Source: JBJEFI01 sp051873875 (lineage in GTDB: Bacteria; Bacillota; Bacilli; Bacillales; Bacillaceae_G). Taken from it: a stretch of 26,714 bases of DNA. Location of the stretch: positions 1-26,714 of the forward strand of contig JBJEFI010000155.1 in assembly GCA_051873875.1 (NCBI GenBank), read 5' to 3'. Positions 7,977 through 15,800 of this stretch are shown piece after piece. The translations under genes and the position numbers were made by a program. Each line of letters begins with the position of its first letter. Position 1 is the first letter of the stretch. Under the pieces are notes generated by a model. The model was not told the origin of the DNA. It worked only from the letters and a program-made list of their open reading frames with translations, and did not search any database.

Positions 7977-9186
7977 CTGTAAAATACTCCTTCGTTTTGA
8001 TTAATCCAGCAACGAATTCGTCAATTTCTTCTTTTGTATTATATAAGTAAAAACTTGCACGAGCAGTTGATGAAACGTTCAAATAACGCATTAATGGTTG
8101 AGCACAATGATGACCAGCACGAATCGCGATCCCTTCTACATCTAATACAGTTGCCACATCGTGTGGATGTACATCATCAATATTAAATGTAACAAGACCA
8201 GCGCGTTCTTTCGGTCCATAAATTGTCACACCATCTACAGTAGATAGTTGTTGTAATGCATATTGGGCTAATTCATGCTCATGCTTTTCAATATTTTCAA
8301 GGCCAATTTCCTCTAAGAAATCAATTGCTGCACCAAGTCCAACTGCTCCAGCAATAATTGGTGTGCCTCCTTCAAATTTCCAAGGAAGCTCCTTCCATGT
8401 TGATTCATATAAATCAACAAAGTCAATCATTTCGCCACCAAATTCAATTGGCTCCATGTTTTCTAAAATGTGCTTTTTACCATAAAGGACACCGATTCCT
8501 GTTGGCCCACACATTTTGTGACCTGAAAAAGCGTAAAAATCACAATCTAAATCTTGTACATCAATACGCATATGTGGTGCACTTTGAGCCCCATCGACGA
8601 CCATAATGGCACCATGTTGATGAGCCACTGCTCCAAGTTCCTTCACTGGGTTAATAGAACCAAGTACGTTAGAAACATGCATAATCGATACAATTTTTGT
8701 TTTATCTGTAATTACTTTTTTCGCTTCTTCTAAGTCAATTCGACAATCTTCCGTTAGAGGAATGTATTTTAAGATTGCACCTGTCGCCTTTGCCACTTGT
8801 TGCCAAGGAATAATGTTGCTGTGATGCTCCATATAAGAAATGACAATTTCATCGCCAGGTTGTAAATATTGACGAGCATAACCACTCGCTACTGTATTTA
8901 ATGCAGTTGTTGTCCCTCGTGTGAAAATAATTTCTTCGTATGTTTTGGCATTGATAAACTTACGAACCTTTTCACGAGCACCTTCATATGCATCCGTTGC
9001 TTTCGTACCAAGTGTATGAACACCACGGTGTACATTTGAATTGGCTGTTCGATAGTAATTGTCAACTGCTTCGATTACTTGAATCGGCTTTTGCGATGTT
9101 GCTGCACTATCTAAATATACTAATGATTTATCATGAACTTTTTCATTTAATATTGGAAAGTAACGACGTATTTCCTGAACGTTCAT
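7966..9186 (-). CDS. sufS: cysteine desulfurase SufS
   Basis: A 406-residue class II cysteine desulfurase that converts cysteine to alanine and a protein-bound persulfide. The PLP lysine is K224 in Ser-Gly-His-Lys-Met-Cys-Gly-Pro, the PLP-stacking histidine is H121, and the catalytic cysteine is C361 in Arg-Ala-Gly-His-His-Cys-Ala-Gln-Pro. These residue numbers equal those of B. subtilis SufS. The start is one base after the sufD stop and the end overlaps sufU by 11 bases, so sufD-S-U are tightly packed. SufU is its dedicated sulfur acceptor. Confidence 0.97.
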   Translation of the reverse strand: MNVQEIRRYFPILNEKVHDKSLVYLDSAATSQKPIQVIEAVDNYYRTANSNVHRGVHTLGTKATDAYEGAREKVRKFINAKTYEEIIFTRGTTTALNTVASGYARQYLQPGDEIVISYMEHHSNIIPWQQVAKATGAILKYIPLTEDCRIDLEEAKKVITDKTKIVSIMHVSNVLGSINPVKELGAVAHQHGAIMVVDGAQSAPHMRIDVQDLDCDFYAFSGHKMCGPTGIGVLYGKKHILENMEPIEFGGEMIDFVDLYESTWKELPWKFEGGTPIIAGAVGLGAAIDFLEEIGLENIEKHEHELAQYALQQLSTVDGVTIYGPKERAGLVTFNIDDVHPHDVATVLDVEGIAIRAGHHCAQPLMRYLNVSSTARASFYLYNTKEEIDEFVAGLIKTKEYFTDVF

Positions 9187-9187
9187 T

Positions 9188-10474
9188 TTACTTCACTTTC
9201 CCTTCGATAACCTCAACTAAACGTTGTTTTACCGCTTCAATTGGTAATTCATTCACAACTGGTGCTAAGAAACCATGAATTACTAAACGTTCTGCTTCTT
9301 TCTTTGGAATACCACGACTCATTAAATAATATAACGTATTTGGATCAACACGACCTGCTGATGCTGCGTGACCTGCTAATACATCATCTTCATCAATTAA
9401 TAAGATTGGGTTGGCATCCCCACGTGCTTTTTCATTTAACATTAAAACACGAGAAGCTTGTTGTGCGTTTGATTTTGATGCACCATGTTCGATTTTACCA
9501 ATCCCATTGAAAATATGAGATGCTTCATCACGAACAACACCATGTTTTAAAATGTCACCTTCAGAATGTTTACCAAAGTGAACAATTTTTGTTGTGAAGT
9601 TTTGTTTTTGTTTTCCACGACCGATTGTTACCATTTTCGTATTGGCAACAGAACCATCACCGATTAAGTTTGTTACATTTTCAGATACAGTATCACCATC
9701 GTTCATTAATCCTAACGCCCATTCTAATTTACCGTTACGACTAACAACACCACGACGATTTACATATGTTACTGTGTCTTTTGATAATGTATCAACCGCA
9801 CCGAAGTGAACTTGTGCATTTTCGCCAACAAGTACTTCGCCAATCATGTTTACTTTGATTGTTACATCCTCAGCAATTACATTTTCTACATATGTTACTG
9901 CACTATTTGTATCTGCCACTACTAGTACGTGATTAAAAATATTTTTCACTGCTCCATCATAGTAGAAAACTGCTTGAATTGGTTCTTCAATGATTACATT
10001 TTTTGGAACATATAAAAAAGCTCCGTTGTTGATGCACGCAGCATGTAAAGCAGTTAAACGGTTTTCATCTACTTTCACACCATCTTGCATAATATATTTC
10101 TCTACTAATTCGCTATGTTCGCGAACAGCAGTCATCATATCTGTAAACACAACACCTTTTGCACGTAATGTTTCTGATAAAACAACGTGTGCTGCACCTG
10201 TGTTATGTTGAATTAAAAAGTTGTCGCTAGCTAATGATGTCACATAAGCTGGTAGATTTTCTAATTTTGTTGCCTCGCTGACAACAATACTTGGATTTTC
10301 TCCGAAGAAATCCCAATTTTTAATATTTGTTTTATCTGGTTTTGGTAACTCTAATTGTTCCGCCTTCGCTAATGCGTCTTGACGAAATTGTTGGAACCAT
10401 GCTACTTCATTTAAAGAAGTTGATAACTTCATTAATTGTTCTTGTTCAAAAGGTAATGTAACTCCAATTGTCAT
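9188..10474 (-). CDS. sufD: Fe-S cluster assembly protein SufD
   Basis: A 428-residue paralogue of SufB that forms the SufBC2D complex. It shows the family's central beta-helix and the C-terminal Tyr-Leu-Met-Ser-Arg-Gly-Ile-Pro-Lys, then Gly-Phe-Leu-Ala-Pro. The N-terminal third is variable, as expected for SufD. The ATG at 10474 is preceded by AAAGGAGGAATAGGGT. It lies 30 bases after sufC and directly abuts sufS. No unusual features were seen. Confidence 0.96.
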   Translation of the reverse strand: MTIGVTLPFEQEQLMKLSTSLNEVAWFQQFRQDALAKAEQLELPKPDKTNIKNWDFFGENPSIVVSEATKLENLPAYVTSLASDNFLIQHNTGAAHVVLSETLRAKGVVFTDMMTAVREHSELVEKYIMQDGVKVDENRLTALHAACINNGAFLYVPKNVIIEEPIQAVFYYDGAVKNIFNHVLVVADTNSAVTYVENVIAEDVTIKVNMIGEVLVGENAQVHFGAVDTLSKDTVTYVNRRGVVSRNGKLEWALGLMNDGDTVSENVTNLIGDGSVANTKMVTIGRGKQKQNFTTKIVHFGKHSEGDILKHGVVRDEASHIFNGIGKIEHGASKSNAQQASRVLMLNEKARGDANPILLIDEDDVLAGHAASAGRVDPNTLYYLMSRGIPKKEAERLVIHGFLAPVVNELPIEAVKQRLVEVIEGKVK

Positions 10475-10504
10475 ACCCTATTCCTCCTTTCCTTCTAATC
10501 TGAA

Positions 10505-11290
10505 TTAAGCGTTGTGTTCTACCACTTCATCTTCAAGTCCTAATTCTTTTTTAATCCAGTCATATCCTTCTGCTTCTAAGCGTTGTGCTAATTCAGAACC
10601 GCCAGATTTTACGATGCGTCCGTTCATCATAACATGTACATAATCTGGTGTAATGTAGTTTAATAAACGTTGATAGTGAGTGATAATTAAGCAACCGAAC
10701 TCTTCGCCACGCATTTCGTTTACACCTTTTGCAACGATTTTTAATGCATCAATATCTAATCCTGAATCAATTTCATCTAAGATTGCAATTTTCGGTTCAA
10801 TCATCATCATTTGTAAAATTTCATTACGTTTTTTCTCACCACCAGAGAAACCTTCATTTAAATAACGATGAGCCATTTCTGGGTTCATTTCTAATAAGTC
10901 CATTTGCTTATCAAGTGTGCGGATAAATTTCATTAATGAAATTTCATCTCCTTCTTCACGACGAGCATTCATTGCTGAACGTAAGAAGTCAGAGTTTGTT
11001 ACACCTGAAATTTCACTTGGATATTGCATTGCTAAGAAAAGACCAGCACGAGCACGTTCGTCTACTTCCATTTCTAATACATCTTCACCATCAAGCATAA
11101 TGCTTCCGCTTGTTACTTCATATTTTGGATGCCCCATAATTGCAGCTGATAAAGTAGATTTACCAGTACCATTTGGTCCCATAATTGCGTGGAATTCTCC
11201 ACCTTTAATTTCAAGGTTTACACCCTTTAAAATTTCTTTGCCATCGATCGCAACGTGTAGATCTTTAATTACTAAAGTTGAACCTGCCAT
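10505..11290 (-). CDS. sufC: Fe-S assembly ATPase SufC
   Basis: A 261-residue ABC-type ATPase that works in the cytosol with SufB and SufD rather than in a membrane transporter. Walker A (GPNGTGKST) is at residues 38-46, the signature SGGEKKR at 149-155, and Walker B with the SufC-typical Asp-Glu-Ile-Asp-Ser-Gly-Leu-Asp at about 167-179. It is the first gene of the operon. Its ATG follows TTGGAGGGTTATACAA, and a leader of about 80 bases with a putative iron-responsive promoter lies upstream. Confidence 0.97.
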   Translation of the reverse strand: MAGSTLVIKDLHVAIDGKEILKGVNLEIKGGEFHAIMGPNGTGKSTLSAAIMGHPKYEVTSGSIMLDGEDVLEMEVDERARAGLFLAMQYPSEISGVTNSDFLRSAMNARREEGDEISLMKFIRTLDKQMDLLEMNPEMAHRYLNEGFSGGEKKRNEILQMMMIEPKIAILDEIDSGLDIDALKIVAKGVNEMRGEEFGCLIITHYQRLLNYITPDYVHVMMNGRIVKSGGSELAQRLEAEGYDWIKKELGLEDEVVEHNA

Positions 11291-11360
11291 TTGTATAACC
11301 CTCCAAAAAAAATATATTTATTAAATATATAGTAATACAACATTAAGTTGATTTTCTAGT

Positions 11361-11408
11361 TGAAATAATTCTCATTCTCATTTTATTCTCATTCTAATCT
11401 AAAAGCAA
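11361..11408 (-). promoter_or_regulatory. suf operon promoter with overlapping Fur-box-like site
   Basis: On the minus strand a -35-like TTGCTT (11403-11408) and a -10 TAAAAT (11380-11385) are separated by exactly 17 bases. Starting just downstream of the -10, 11361-11379 reads GAGAATGAGAATTATTTCA, which matches 13 of 19 positions of the classical Fur box (GATAATGATAATCATTATC). A third GAGAAT hexamer overlaps the upstream edge of the -10 (11385-11390). A repressor bound here would block the start site. Which regulator binds is inferred; the match is moderate. Confidence 0.45.
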
Positions 11409-11720
11409 GGGAAATGCGTAGAAAAGAATTTTTTGAACATTTAACCTATCTTCGCTAACACGAAAAATCACACTTCAAAATAGTAAAAAATCAAAAGAAA
11501 TACAAGGGAAAACTATGTATTAGCATAGAACTGATTCGTTCAATTAACCTTCAAAGGAACACCCCTATGAATGTAAGGTTTATTTTATTCCACCTATAAA
11601 AACAACTTTTCTTGCTTCTATTTAATTAGCAGACATCGCTTCCTTTATCATTATATTAGAAATCTCTTTATCACCATAATAACATAGTAGGAGCTAAAAT
11701 GCTCATCAGCCACTATAGAC
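11409..11720. other. intergenic spacer between suf promoter and metQ terminator
   Basis: AT-rich, with no open frame of convincing length or codon use on either strand and no RNA gene that I recognise. A weak 6-bp inverted repeat (AACCTT near 11550, AAGGTT near 11574) is too short to call. It is probably plain spacer that may hold further upstream control sites for suf. Confidence 0.4.
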
Positions 11721-11722
11721 AG

Positions 11723-11750
11723 AAAAGGTTATCTCTATATAGAGATAACC
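11723..11750 (-). terminator. terminator after metQ
   Basis: A perfect 24-bp palindrome (11727-11750, arms beginning GGTTATCTCT) is followed on the minus strand by TTTTCTGT. It lies 16 bases beyond the metQ stop. Confidence 0.82.
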
Positions 11751-11765
11751 GATTTCTTCCTATTA

Positions 11766-12578
11766 TTATTTAACTGGTACAACTGCCCCTTTGTATTCTT
11801 CCAAAATAAAGTCTTGGATTTCTTTTGAATGTAATACGTCAACTAACGCTTTGATTTCTTTTTTGTTTTCGTCGCCTTTACGTACTGCAATTACATTTAC
11901 ATAAGGCGATTCAGAACCTTCTATAGCAATTGCATCTTCTTTTGGATTTAAACCATTATCAATTGCAAAGTTTGTATTAATTAATACAGCATCGCCTTCA
12001 CCATTTTTATATGCTTTTGGCAATAGTTCTGCATTTACTTTTGCATTAAATTTTAAGTTTTTAGGATTTTCGACGATATCTTTCACTTCAGCTTTTGTTT
12101 GGTCAATGCCATCTTTTAACTTAATTAAACCTTCTGCTTGAAGCAATAATAACATACGCCCATGGTCTGCTACAGAGTTACTCATAAGAATTTCTGCACC
12201 GTTTGGTAAATCTTTTAGCGACTTATATTTTTTTGAATAAACGCCAATTGGTTCAATGTGAATACCACCTGCGTTTACAAAGTTATAATTATTTTCTTTG
12301 TTTTGTGCTTCTAAATAAGGAATGTGTTGGAAGTAGTTAGCGTCTAACTCTTTGGATTCCAATGCTTTGTTTGGTAACACATAGTCATCGAATTTTTTAA
12401 TTTTTAATTTGATTCCTTCTTTTTCTAACAATGGTTGTGCTTCTTTAAGAATTTCAGCATGTGGTGTGTTTGATGCACCAACAACTAATGTTTTTTCGTC
12501 TTTTGCTCCAGCTCCCCCACAAGCTGTTAACCCAAATAATGCTGCTCCTGCTACAACTGATAATAATAATTTCTTCAT
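11766..12578 (-). CDS. metQ: methionine-binding lipoprotein MetQ
   Basis: A 270-residue substrate-binding protein of the NlpA/MetQ family for methionine uptake, anchored to the outer face of the membrane. The signal peptide ends in the lipobox Leu-Thr-Ala-Cys with the lipidated cysteine at residue 20. The mature part starts after a short Gly-rich linker and shows the family's Val-Gly-Ala-Ser-Asn-Thr-Pro-His-Ala. The ATG has AAAGGAGA eight bases upstream. It is the last gene of metN-P-Q, 18 bases after the permease, and is followed by a terminator. Regulation is through the SAM riboswitch upstream of metN. Confidence 0.95.
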   Translation of the reverse strand: MKKLLLSVVAGAALFGLTACGGAGAKDEKTLVVGASNTPHAEILKEAQPLLEKEGIKLKIKKFDDYVLPNKALESKELDANYFQHIPYLEAQNKENNYNFVNAGGIHIEPIGVYSKKYKSLKDLPNGAEILMSNSVADHGRMLLLLQAEGLIKLKDGIDQTKAEVKDIVENPKNLKFNAKVNAELLPKAYKNGEGDAVLINTNFAIDNGLNPKEDAIAIEGSESPYVNVIAVRKGDENKKEIKALVDVLHSKEIQDFILEEYKGAVVPVK

Positions 12579-12596
12579 TTTTCTTTTCTCCTTTTC

Positions 12597-13265
12597 CTAT
12601 CGTTTGTCTATTTTTTTTATAATTGCATCTCCAATAAATTGGATAATAAAAACAATGATTAAAATTAATACAGTTGAAATAAAGGTGATATCATTTTGAC
12701 TTCGTTGGAAACCATCATAATAAGCTAAGCTTCCTAGTCCACCTGCTCCAATTGCACCAGCCATTGCCGTAAAGCTTACTAACGAAATCGTTGTAACGGT
12801 AATACCTGATATAAGTGCTGGACGTGCTTCTGGAATAAGGATTTTAAAAATAATCGTGCTTGTTTTCGCTCCCATTGCCACCGCTGCCTCGATAACGCCT
12901 TTATCAATTTCACGAAGGGCTATTTCCACCATTCTGGCATAAAAAGGAGCCGCTCCAATAATAAGTGCTGGAAGTGCGGCAGAGGCACCAAGCATAGACC
13001 CGACTAACCAAGTTGTAAATGGAATTAATAAAATGATTAAAATGATAAATGGAATCGATCGAAAAATATTTACATACGCGGCGATAATTGTGTTAATCAC
13101 TTTGTTTTCCCACAATTGCCCTTTTCCTGTTAAAAATAATAGCAATCCTAAAATTAATCCAAAAACAAGGGTGGCAATTGCCGCGACTCCTGTCATATAT
13201 AATGTTTCAATCGTTGCCGTTATTAGTTCTTCTACATCTACATTTGGAAACCAACTAGCTAGCAT
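12597..13265 (-). CDS. metP: methionine ABC transporter permease MetP (MetI)
   Basis: A 222-residue inner-membrane permease of the MetI family with five predicted transmembrane segments. The cytoplasmic coupling loop has the Glu-Ala-Ala-Val-Ala-Met-Gly-Ala motif (about residues 130-138) that docks to the ATPase. The ATG at 13265 follows GGAGGTGACAGATT and overlaps the end of metN by 11 bases, suggesting translational coupling. It pairs with MetN and MetQ in the same operon. Confidence 0.95.
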   Translation of the reverse strand: MLASWFPNVDVEELITATIETLYMTGVAAIATLVFGLILGLLLFLTGKGQLWENKVINTIIAAYVNIFRSIPFIILIILLIPFTTWLVGSMLGASAALPALIIGAAPFYARMVEIALREIDKGVIEAAVAMGAKTSTIIFKILIPEARPALISGITVTTISLVSFTAMAGAIGAGGLGSLAYYDGFQRSQNDITFISTVLILIIVFIIQFIGDAIIKKIDKR

Positions 13266-14286
13266 AATCTGTCACCTCCGTCTTAACACCACATTCATGT
13301 AAGTAAGTTATTGCTCGCTCTACTTCACTCTTTTCACCATTTAAGTGAATCGATAATTGCCCAACCATTTTTTCTGCTGTTGTTGTTAATCCCCCTTGCA
13401 AAATGTTTACTTCTACTTTGAAATCCTGTACTAATTTCATAATAATTGGCTGTTCTGCTACATCACCAACGAAGGTTAGTTTTAACACTTTTCCCGATGG
13501 CGTTTTTTGCTGTAAGTGAACAACTGCATCTTTCACATCTTCATTCGTTGGAAGAAGTTGTCCAACAAAACGTTTTGTAATTTCTTGCTTTGGTTGACTA
13601 AAGACTTCTAATACGCTACCAGATTCTACGACCTTGCCACTTTCCATCACTGCTACCCGGTGACAAACTTTTTTAATAACATGCATTTCATGTGTAATAA
13701 GGACAATTGTTAATTTCATCTTTTGATTAATTTCCACTAATAAATCAAGAATTTGATTAGTCGTTTCTGGATCAAGTGCAGAAGTTGCTTCATCACATAA
13801 TAAAACACTTGGTTTATTAGCAAGGGCTCTCGCAATCCCCACCCTTTGTTTCTGTCCCCCACTTAATTGAGACGGATAACTATCTTCTCGACCAGTCAAG
13901 CCAACAAGTTCAATCAGCTCTTTTGAACGTGCACGACGCTTTGCTTTTGAATATCCTGCAATTTCTAATGGAAGCTCTATATTTTCACGAACTGTTCGTG
14001 ACCATAAAAGATTGAAATGCTGGAAAATCATTCCGATATCTTGTCTTGCTTCTCTTAATTCTCGACCTTTTAATTTAGAAATAACTTTTCCATTAATCAG
14101 GACGTCCCCTGATGTTGGTGCTTCTAGTTGATTGAAAAGACGAATAAGTGAACTTTTTCCGGCTCCACTATATCCGATTACTCCAAAAATTTCTCCTTGC
14201 TTTATTTGGAGTGATACATTGTCTACTGCAACAACTTGACCACTTTTTGTTTTATACTTTTTTACTACGTCTTTAATTGTAATCAT
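13255..14286 (-). CDS. metN: methionine ABC transporter ATPase MetN
   Basis: With the start at 14286 the protein is 343 residues, the usual MetN length. Walker A (GYSGAGKSS) is at residues 38-46, followed by Leu-Ser-Gly-Gly-Gln-Lys-Gln-Arg and Asp-Glu-Ala-Thr-Ser-Ala-Leu-Asp. The last roughly 80 residues form the NIL (ACT-like) domain through which methionine feeds back on transport. The frame is open 30 codons further upstream, but that extension would run through the riboswitch terminator hairpin. AGAGGTGA lies just before the ATG at 14286, so the longer start is rejected. It is the first gene of the S-box controlled operon. Confidence 0.95.
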   Translation of the reverse strand: MITIKDVVKKYKTKSGQVVAVDNVSLQIKQGEIFGVIGYSGAGKSSLIRLFNQLEAPTSGDVLINGKVISKLKGRELREARQDIGMIFQHFNLLWSRTVRENIELPLEIAGYSKAKRRARSKELIELVGLTGREDSYPSQLSGGQKQRVGIARALANKPSVLLCDEATSALDPETTNQILDLLVEINQKMKLTIVLITHEMHVIKKVCHRVAVMESGKVVESGSVLEVFSQPKQEITKRFVGQLLPTNEDVKDAVVHLQQKTPSGKVLKLTFVGDVAEQPIIMKLVQDFKVEVNILQGGLTTTAEKMVGQLSIHLNGEKSEVERAITYLHECGVKTEVTDYAS

Positions 14287-14311
14287 CGTGTCACCTCTCC
14301 AATTTGCTGAT

Positions 14312-14347
14312 AAAATTAAAAATCCCTTTCTACATGAGTAGAAAGGG
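14312..14347 (-). terminator. riboswitch expression-platform terminator
   Basis: CCCTTTCTAC at one edge and GTAGAAAGGG at the other (14324-14347) form a 10-bp stem with a tetraloop-sized gap, followed on the minus strand by ATTTTTAATTTT. It lies between the SAM aptamer and metN and is the intrinsic terminator that forms when SAM is bound. Confidence 0.88.
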
Positions 14348-14369
14348 ACACGTTTATGTATCTCGCAAT

Positions 14370-14482
14370 CTCTCATCTTTCAAAGCTAACGCTTTGACGG
14401 AATTAGCACCATACCAATACACATAGTATTGACGGTTGCTGGGCTTCACAGGGCCAGTCCCTCCACCTCTCTGGATAAGAGA
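14370..14482 (-). ncRNA. SAM-I riboswitch (S-box) controlling metNPQ
   Basis: The minus strand carries the S-box consensus: CTTATCCAGAGAGGTGGAGG at the 5' end, the conserved CCTGTGAAGCCCAGCAACC, then GGTGCTAATTCC and AAAGATGAGAG. The closing P1 helix is complete (CTCTTATC pairing with GATGAGAG, including one G-U). SAM binding should stabilise P1 and let the downstream terminator form, switching off methionine uptake when SAM is plentiful. Confidence 0.97.
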
Positions 14483-14544
14483 AAATCAATTTGATTTTCG
14501 ATTATATATTTGATTTTTTTCGACAATTCATTTCCTTGTTTTGT

Positions 14545-14573
14545 ATTCTAGCAGTACAAAAAAAGAATGTCAA
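14545..14573 (-). promoter_or_regulatory. sigma-A type promoter of metNPQ
   Basis: A perfect -35 TTGACA (14568-14573) and a -10 TAGAAT (14545-14550) are separated by 17 bases on the minus strand. The predicted start lies about 55 bases upstream of the riboswitch aptamer. A 9-1-9 palindrome (14481-14499) sits in the leader at the aptamer's 5' edge. Confidence 0.82.
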
Positions 14574-14587
14574 CAATTTTTAGTCAA

Positions 14588-14923
14588 TTAAGAAACTTTC
14601 AATTTACTTAAATATAAAATAGATTCTATCACCAGTAATGTTCGAAAATTCCCACTGTATTTTACTTGTTGTAAAAAAATTGCTTTTTGCAATGGCATTT
14701 CTCCATCAATCACTTTTTCTAAATATGTTTCATCTCCATATATAAATAGAACTGGAGATTCTATTTCCGCTACTTGTACTCCTTCTTTTGAGCAAATAAA
14801 TCCCGCACTACTTTTATCACCTTTAAAAGAAACTGAAATTTCATTTGAAGACTGTAACATGTTTGCATAATTTGTTTCCTTATAACGCTTTATAAATAAT
14901 TCCATCCCTTTCTTTAAACACAT
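14588..14923 (-). CDS. SCP2-like domain protein
   Basis: A 111-residue protein without signal peptide or membrane segment. The second half, with Gly-Asp-Glu-Thr-Tyr-Leu-Glu-Lys-Val-Ile-Asp-Gly-Glu-Met-Pro-Leu-Gln-Lys-Ala and then Val-Lys-Tyr-Ser-Gly-Asn, follows the layout of SCP2 sterol-carrier-type domains. In those, a Gly-containing turn is followed by a hydrophobic helix and a Gly-Asp/Asn strand. The assignment is by eye and is moderate. By gene order it occupies the place of B. subtilis yusD, between metN and yusE, but I cannot confirm homology. The start at 14923 has GGGGCGA upstream; an in-frame ATG six codons later is less likely. No terminator is evident between it and the metN promoter. 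Confidence 0.65.
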   Translation of the reverse strand: MCLKKGMELFIKRYKETNYANMLQSSNEISVSFKGDKSSAGFICSKEGVQVAEIESPVLFIYGDETYLEKVIDGEMPLQKAIFLQQVKYSGNFRTLLVIESILYLSKLKVS

Positions 14924-15030
14924 TGTTATCGCCCCGTTTCATTTTGTTATCTTATGTACTTAATTTCAAGATAAACAGTCAGCTTCCTTTGATAATCGTG
15001 CGACAACATTTTTGTATTTCCCGCGAAATA

Positions 15031-15060
15031 TAAAAGTCCATGTCAGCTTTTGACATGGAC
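15031..15060 (-). terminator. terminator overlapping the end of the thioredoxin-like gene
   Basis: A 10-bp perfect stem (15036-15045 and 15051-15060) with a 5-nt loop is followed on the minus strand by TTTTATATTT. The stop codon of the yusE-like gene is the first three bases of the downstream arm, so a ribosome finishing that gene would cover the hairpin. Confidence 0.8.
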
Positions 15061-15354
15061 ATAAGAACGAACTTTATTTAATAAATATGGAACGGATTGA
15101 AAGGCATATAGTTTATCTTCTACCTCACCGTTATTTAAAAATAGCAAACAGGGAACACTTTCAACGCCCCATTTTACTGCATAATTGGAAAAATAATTTA
15201 CATTTATCATTCCAACGTTCTCTACTTTTTCAATCTCAAGAACGACTGTTAACATTTTTTTTGAAACTTGGCATGTACCACATAGTGGTGTATATGCATA
15301 AACAAGCCAACGACCTTCCATCCCCTCAATATCTGTGCCTTGTAATTCCTTCAT
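15043..15354 (-). CDS. yusE: thioredoxin-like protein (YusE type)
   Basis: A 103-residue cytosolic thioredoxin-fold protein. The redox motif is Cys-Gly-Thr-Cys (C25, C28) after Tyr-Thr-Pro-Leu, and the conserved cis-proline follows Glu-Ser-Val in Glu-Ser-Val-Pro-Cys. An extra cysteine directly follows that proline. The start has AGTAGGAG upstream. It lies nine bases after the Toprim gene and probably shares its transcript, as yusF-yusE do by gene order in B. subtilis. It is likely a disulfide reductase or a partner of an unknown target; the specific role is not known. The coding end is embedded in a terminator hairpin. Confidence 0.88.
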   Translation of the reverse strand: MKELQGTDIEGMEGRWLVYAYTPLCGTCQVSKKMLTVVLEIEKVENVGMINVNYFSNYAVKWGVESVPCLLFLNNGEVEDKLYAFQSVPYLLNKVRSYVHVKS

Positions 15355-15363
15355 TGATAACTC

Positions 15364-15702
15364 CTACTTATTTAAATATTGCGTATCCACATCAATATCT
15401 GCATGTAATAAGACACTTGCCAAATGTCGCTTCGGTGCAGCTGCCACTTCTCGATAAGATCGGTCAATATACAAATGTTCTGCTCGTGGAAACTCACGCT
15501 TTAGTTGTTTTCGTAAACGTTCCCCTGCATCATCTGCATCAACAAGTACATACACATCCTTGTCAAAAAGTTCATCAATCAATTCATCAAGACGGGTCAT
15601 ACTAATCGTCCCATTCGTACAAACAATTTCCACATCTTCACGTATTATATTTTGAATGACTTTCTTATCTGATGTTCCTTCAACAATAATGACCTTTGAC
15701 AT
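15364..15702 (-). CDS. yusF: Toprim domain protein (YusF type)
   Basis: A 112-residue protein that is essentially one Toprim domain. The glutamate motif Ile-Val-Glu-Gly-Thr-Ser-Asp lies at about residues 6-12. The metal-binding Val-Asp-Ala-Asp-Asp-Ala-Gly-Glu-Arg (DxD) is in the middle. The layout resembles ribonuclease M5 and small OLD/Toprim-like nucleases, so an RNA- or DNA-directed activity is possible but unproven. Several starts are open (GTG 15711, ATG 15708, ATG 15702). GGGTGA is best spaced for 15702. It is first in a pair with the thioredoxin-like gene, and its long upstream region holds a structured repeat. Confidence 0.85.
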   Translation of the reverse strand: MSKVIIVEGTSDKKVIQNIIREDVEIVCTNGTISMTRLDELIDELFDKDVYVLVDADDAGERLRKQLKREFPRAEHLYIDRSYREVAAAPKRHLASVLLHADIDVDTQYLNK

Positions 15703-15800
15703 ATGCATCACCCAACAATGTAGATTGGTTTATAAAGAATTTGTATTTAGTATATTCAAGATGCCCAGACTTGTTTCCTGCTTTATTAGAAAAACTGCAA

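Noticed and set aside
11699..11773. 24-codon plus-strand frame with AGTAGGAG upstream
   Set aside because: It runs through the metQ terminator palindrome into the metQ 3' end and encodes no recognisable peptide; probably chance.
14287..14376. 30-codon N-terminal extension of metN
   Set aside because: It would be encoded by the riboswitch terminator and linker; the ATG at 14286 has the proper ribosome binding site and gives the normal MetN length.
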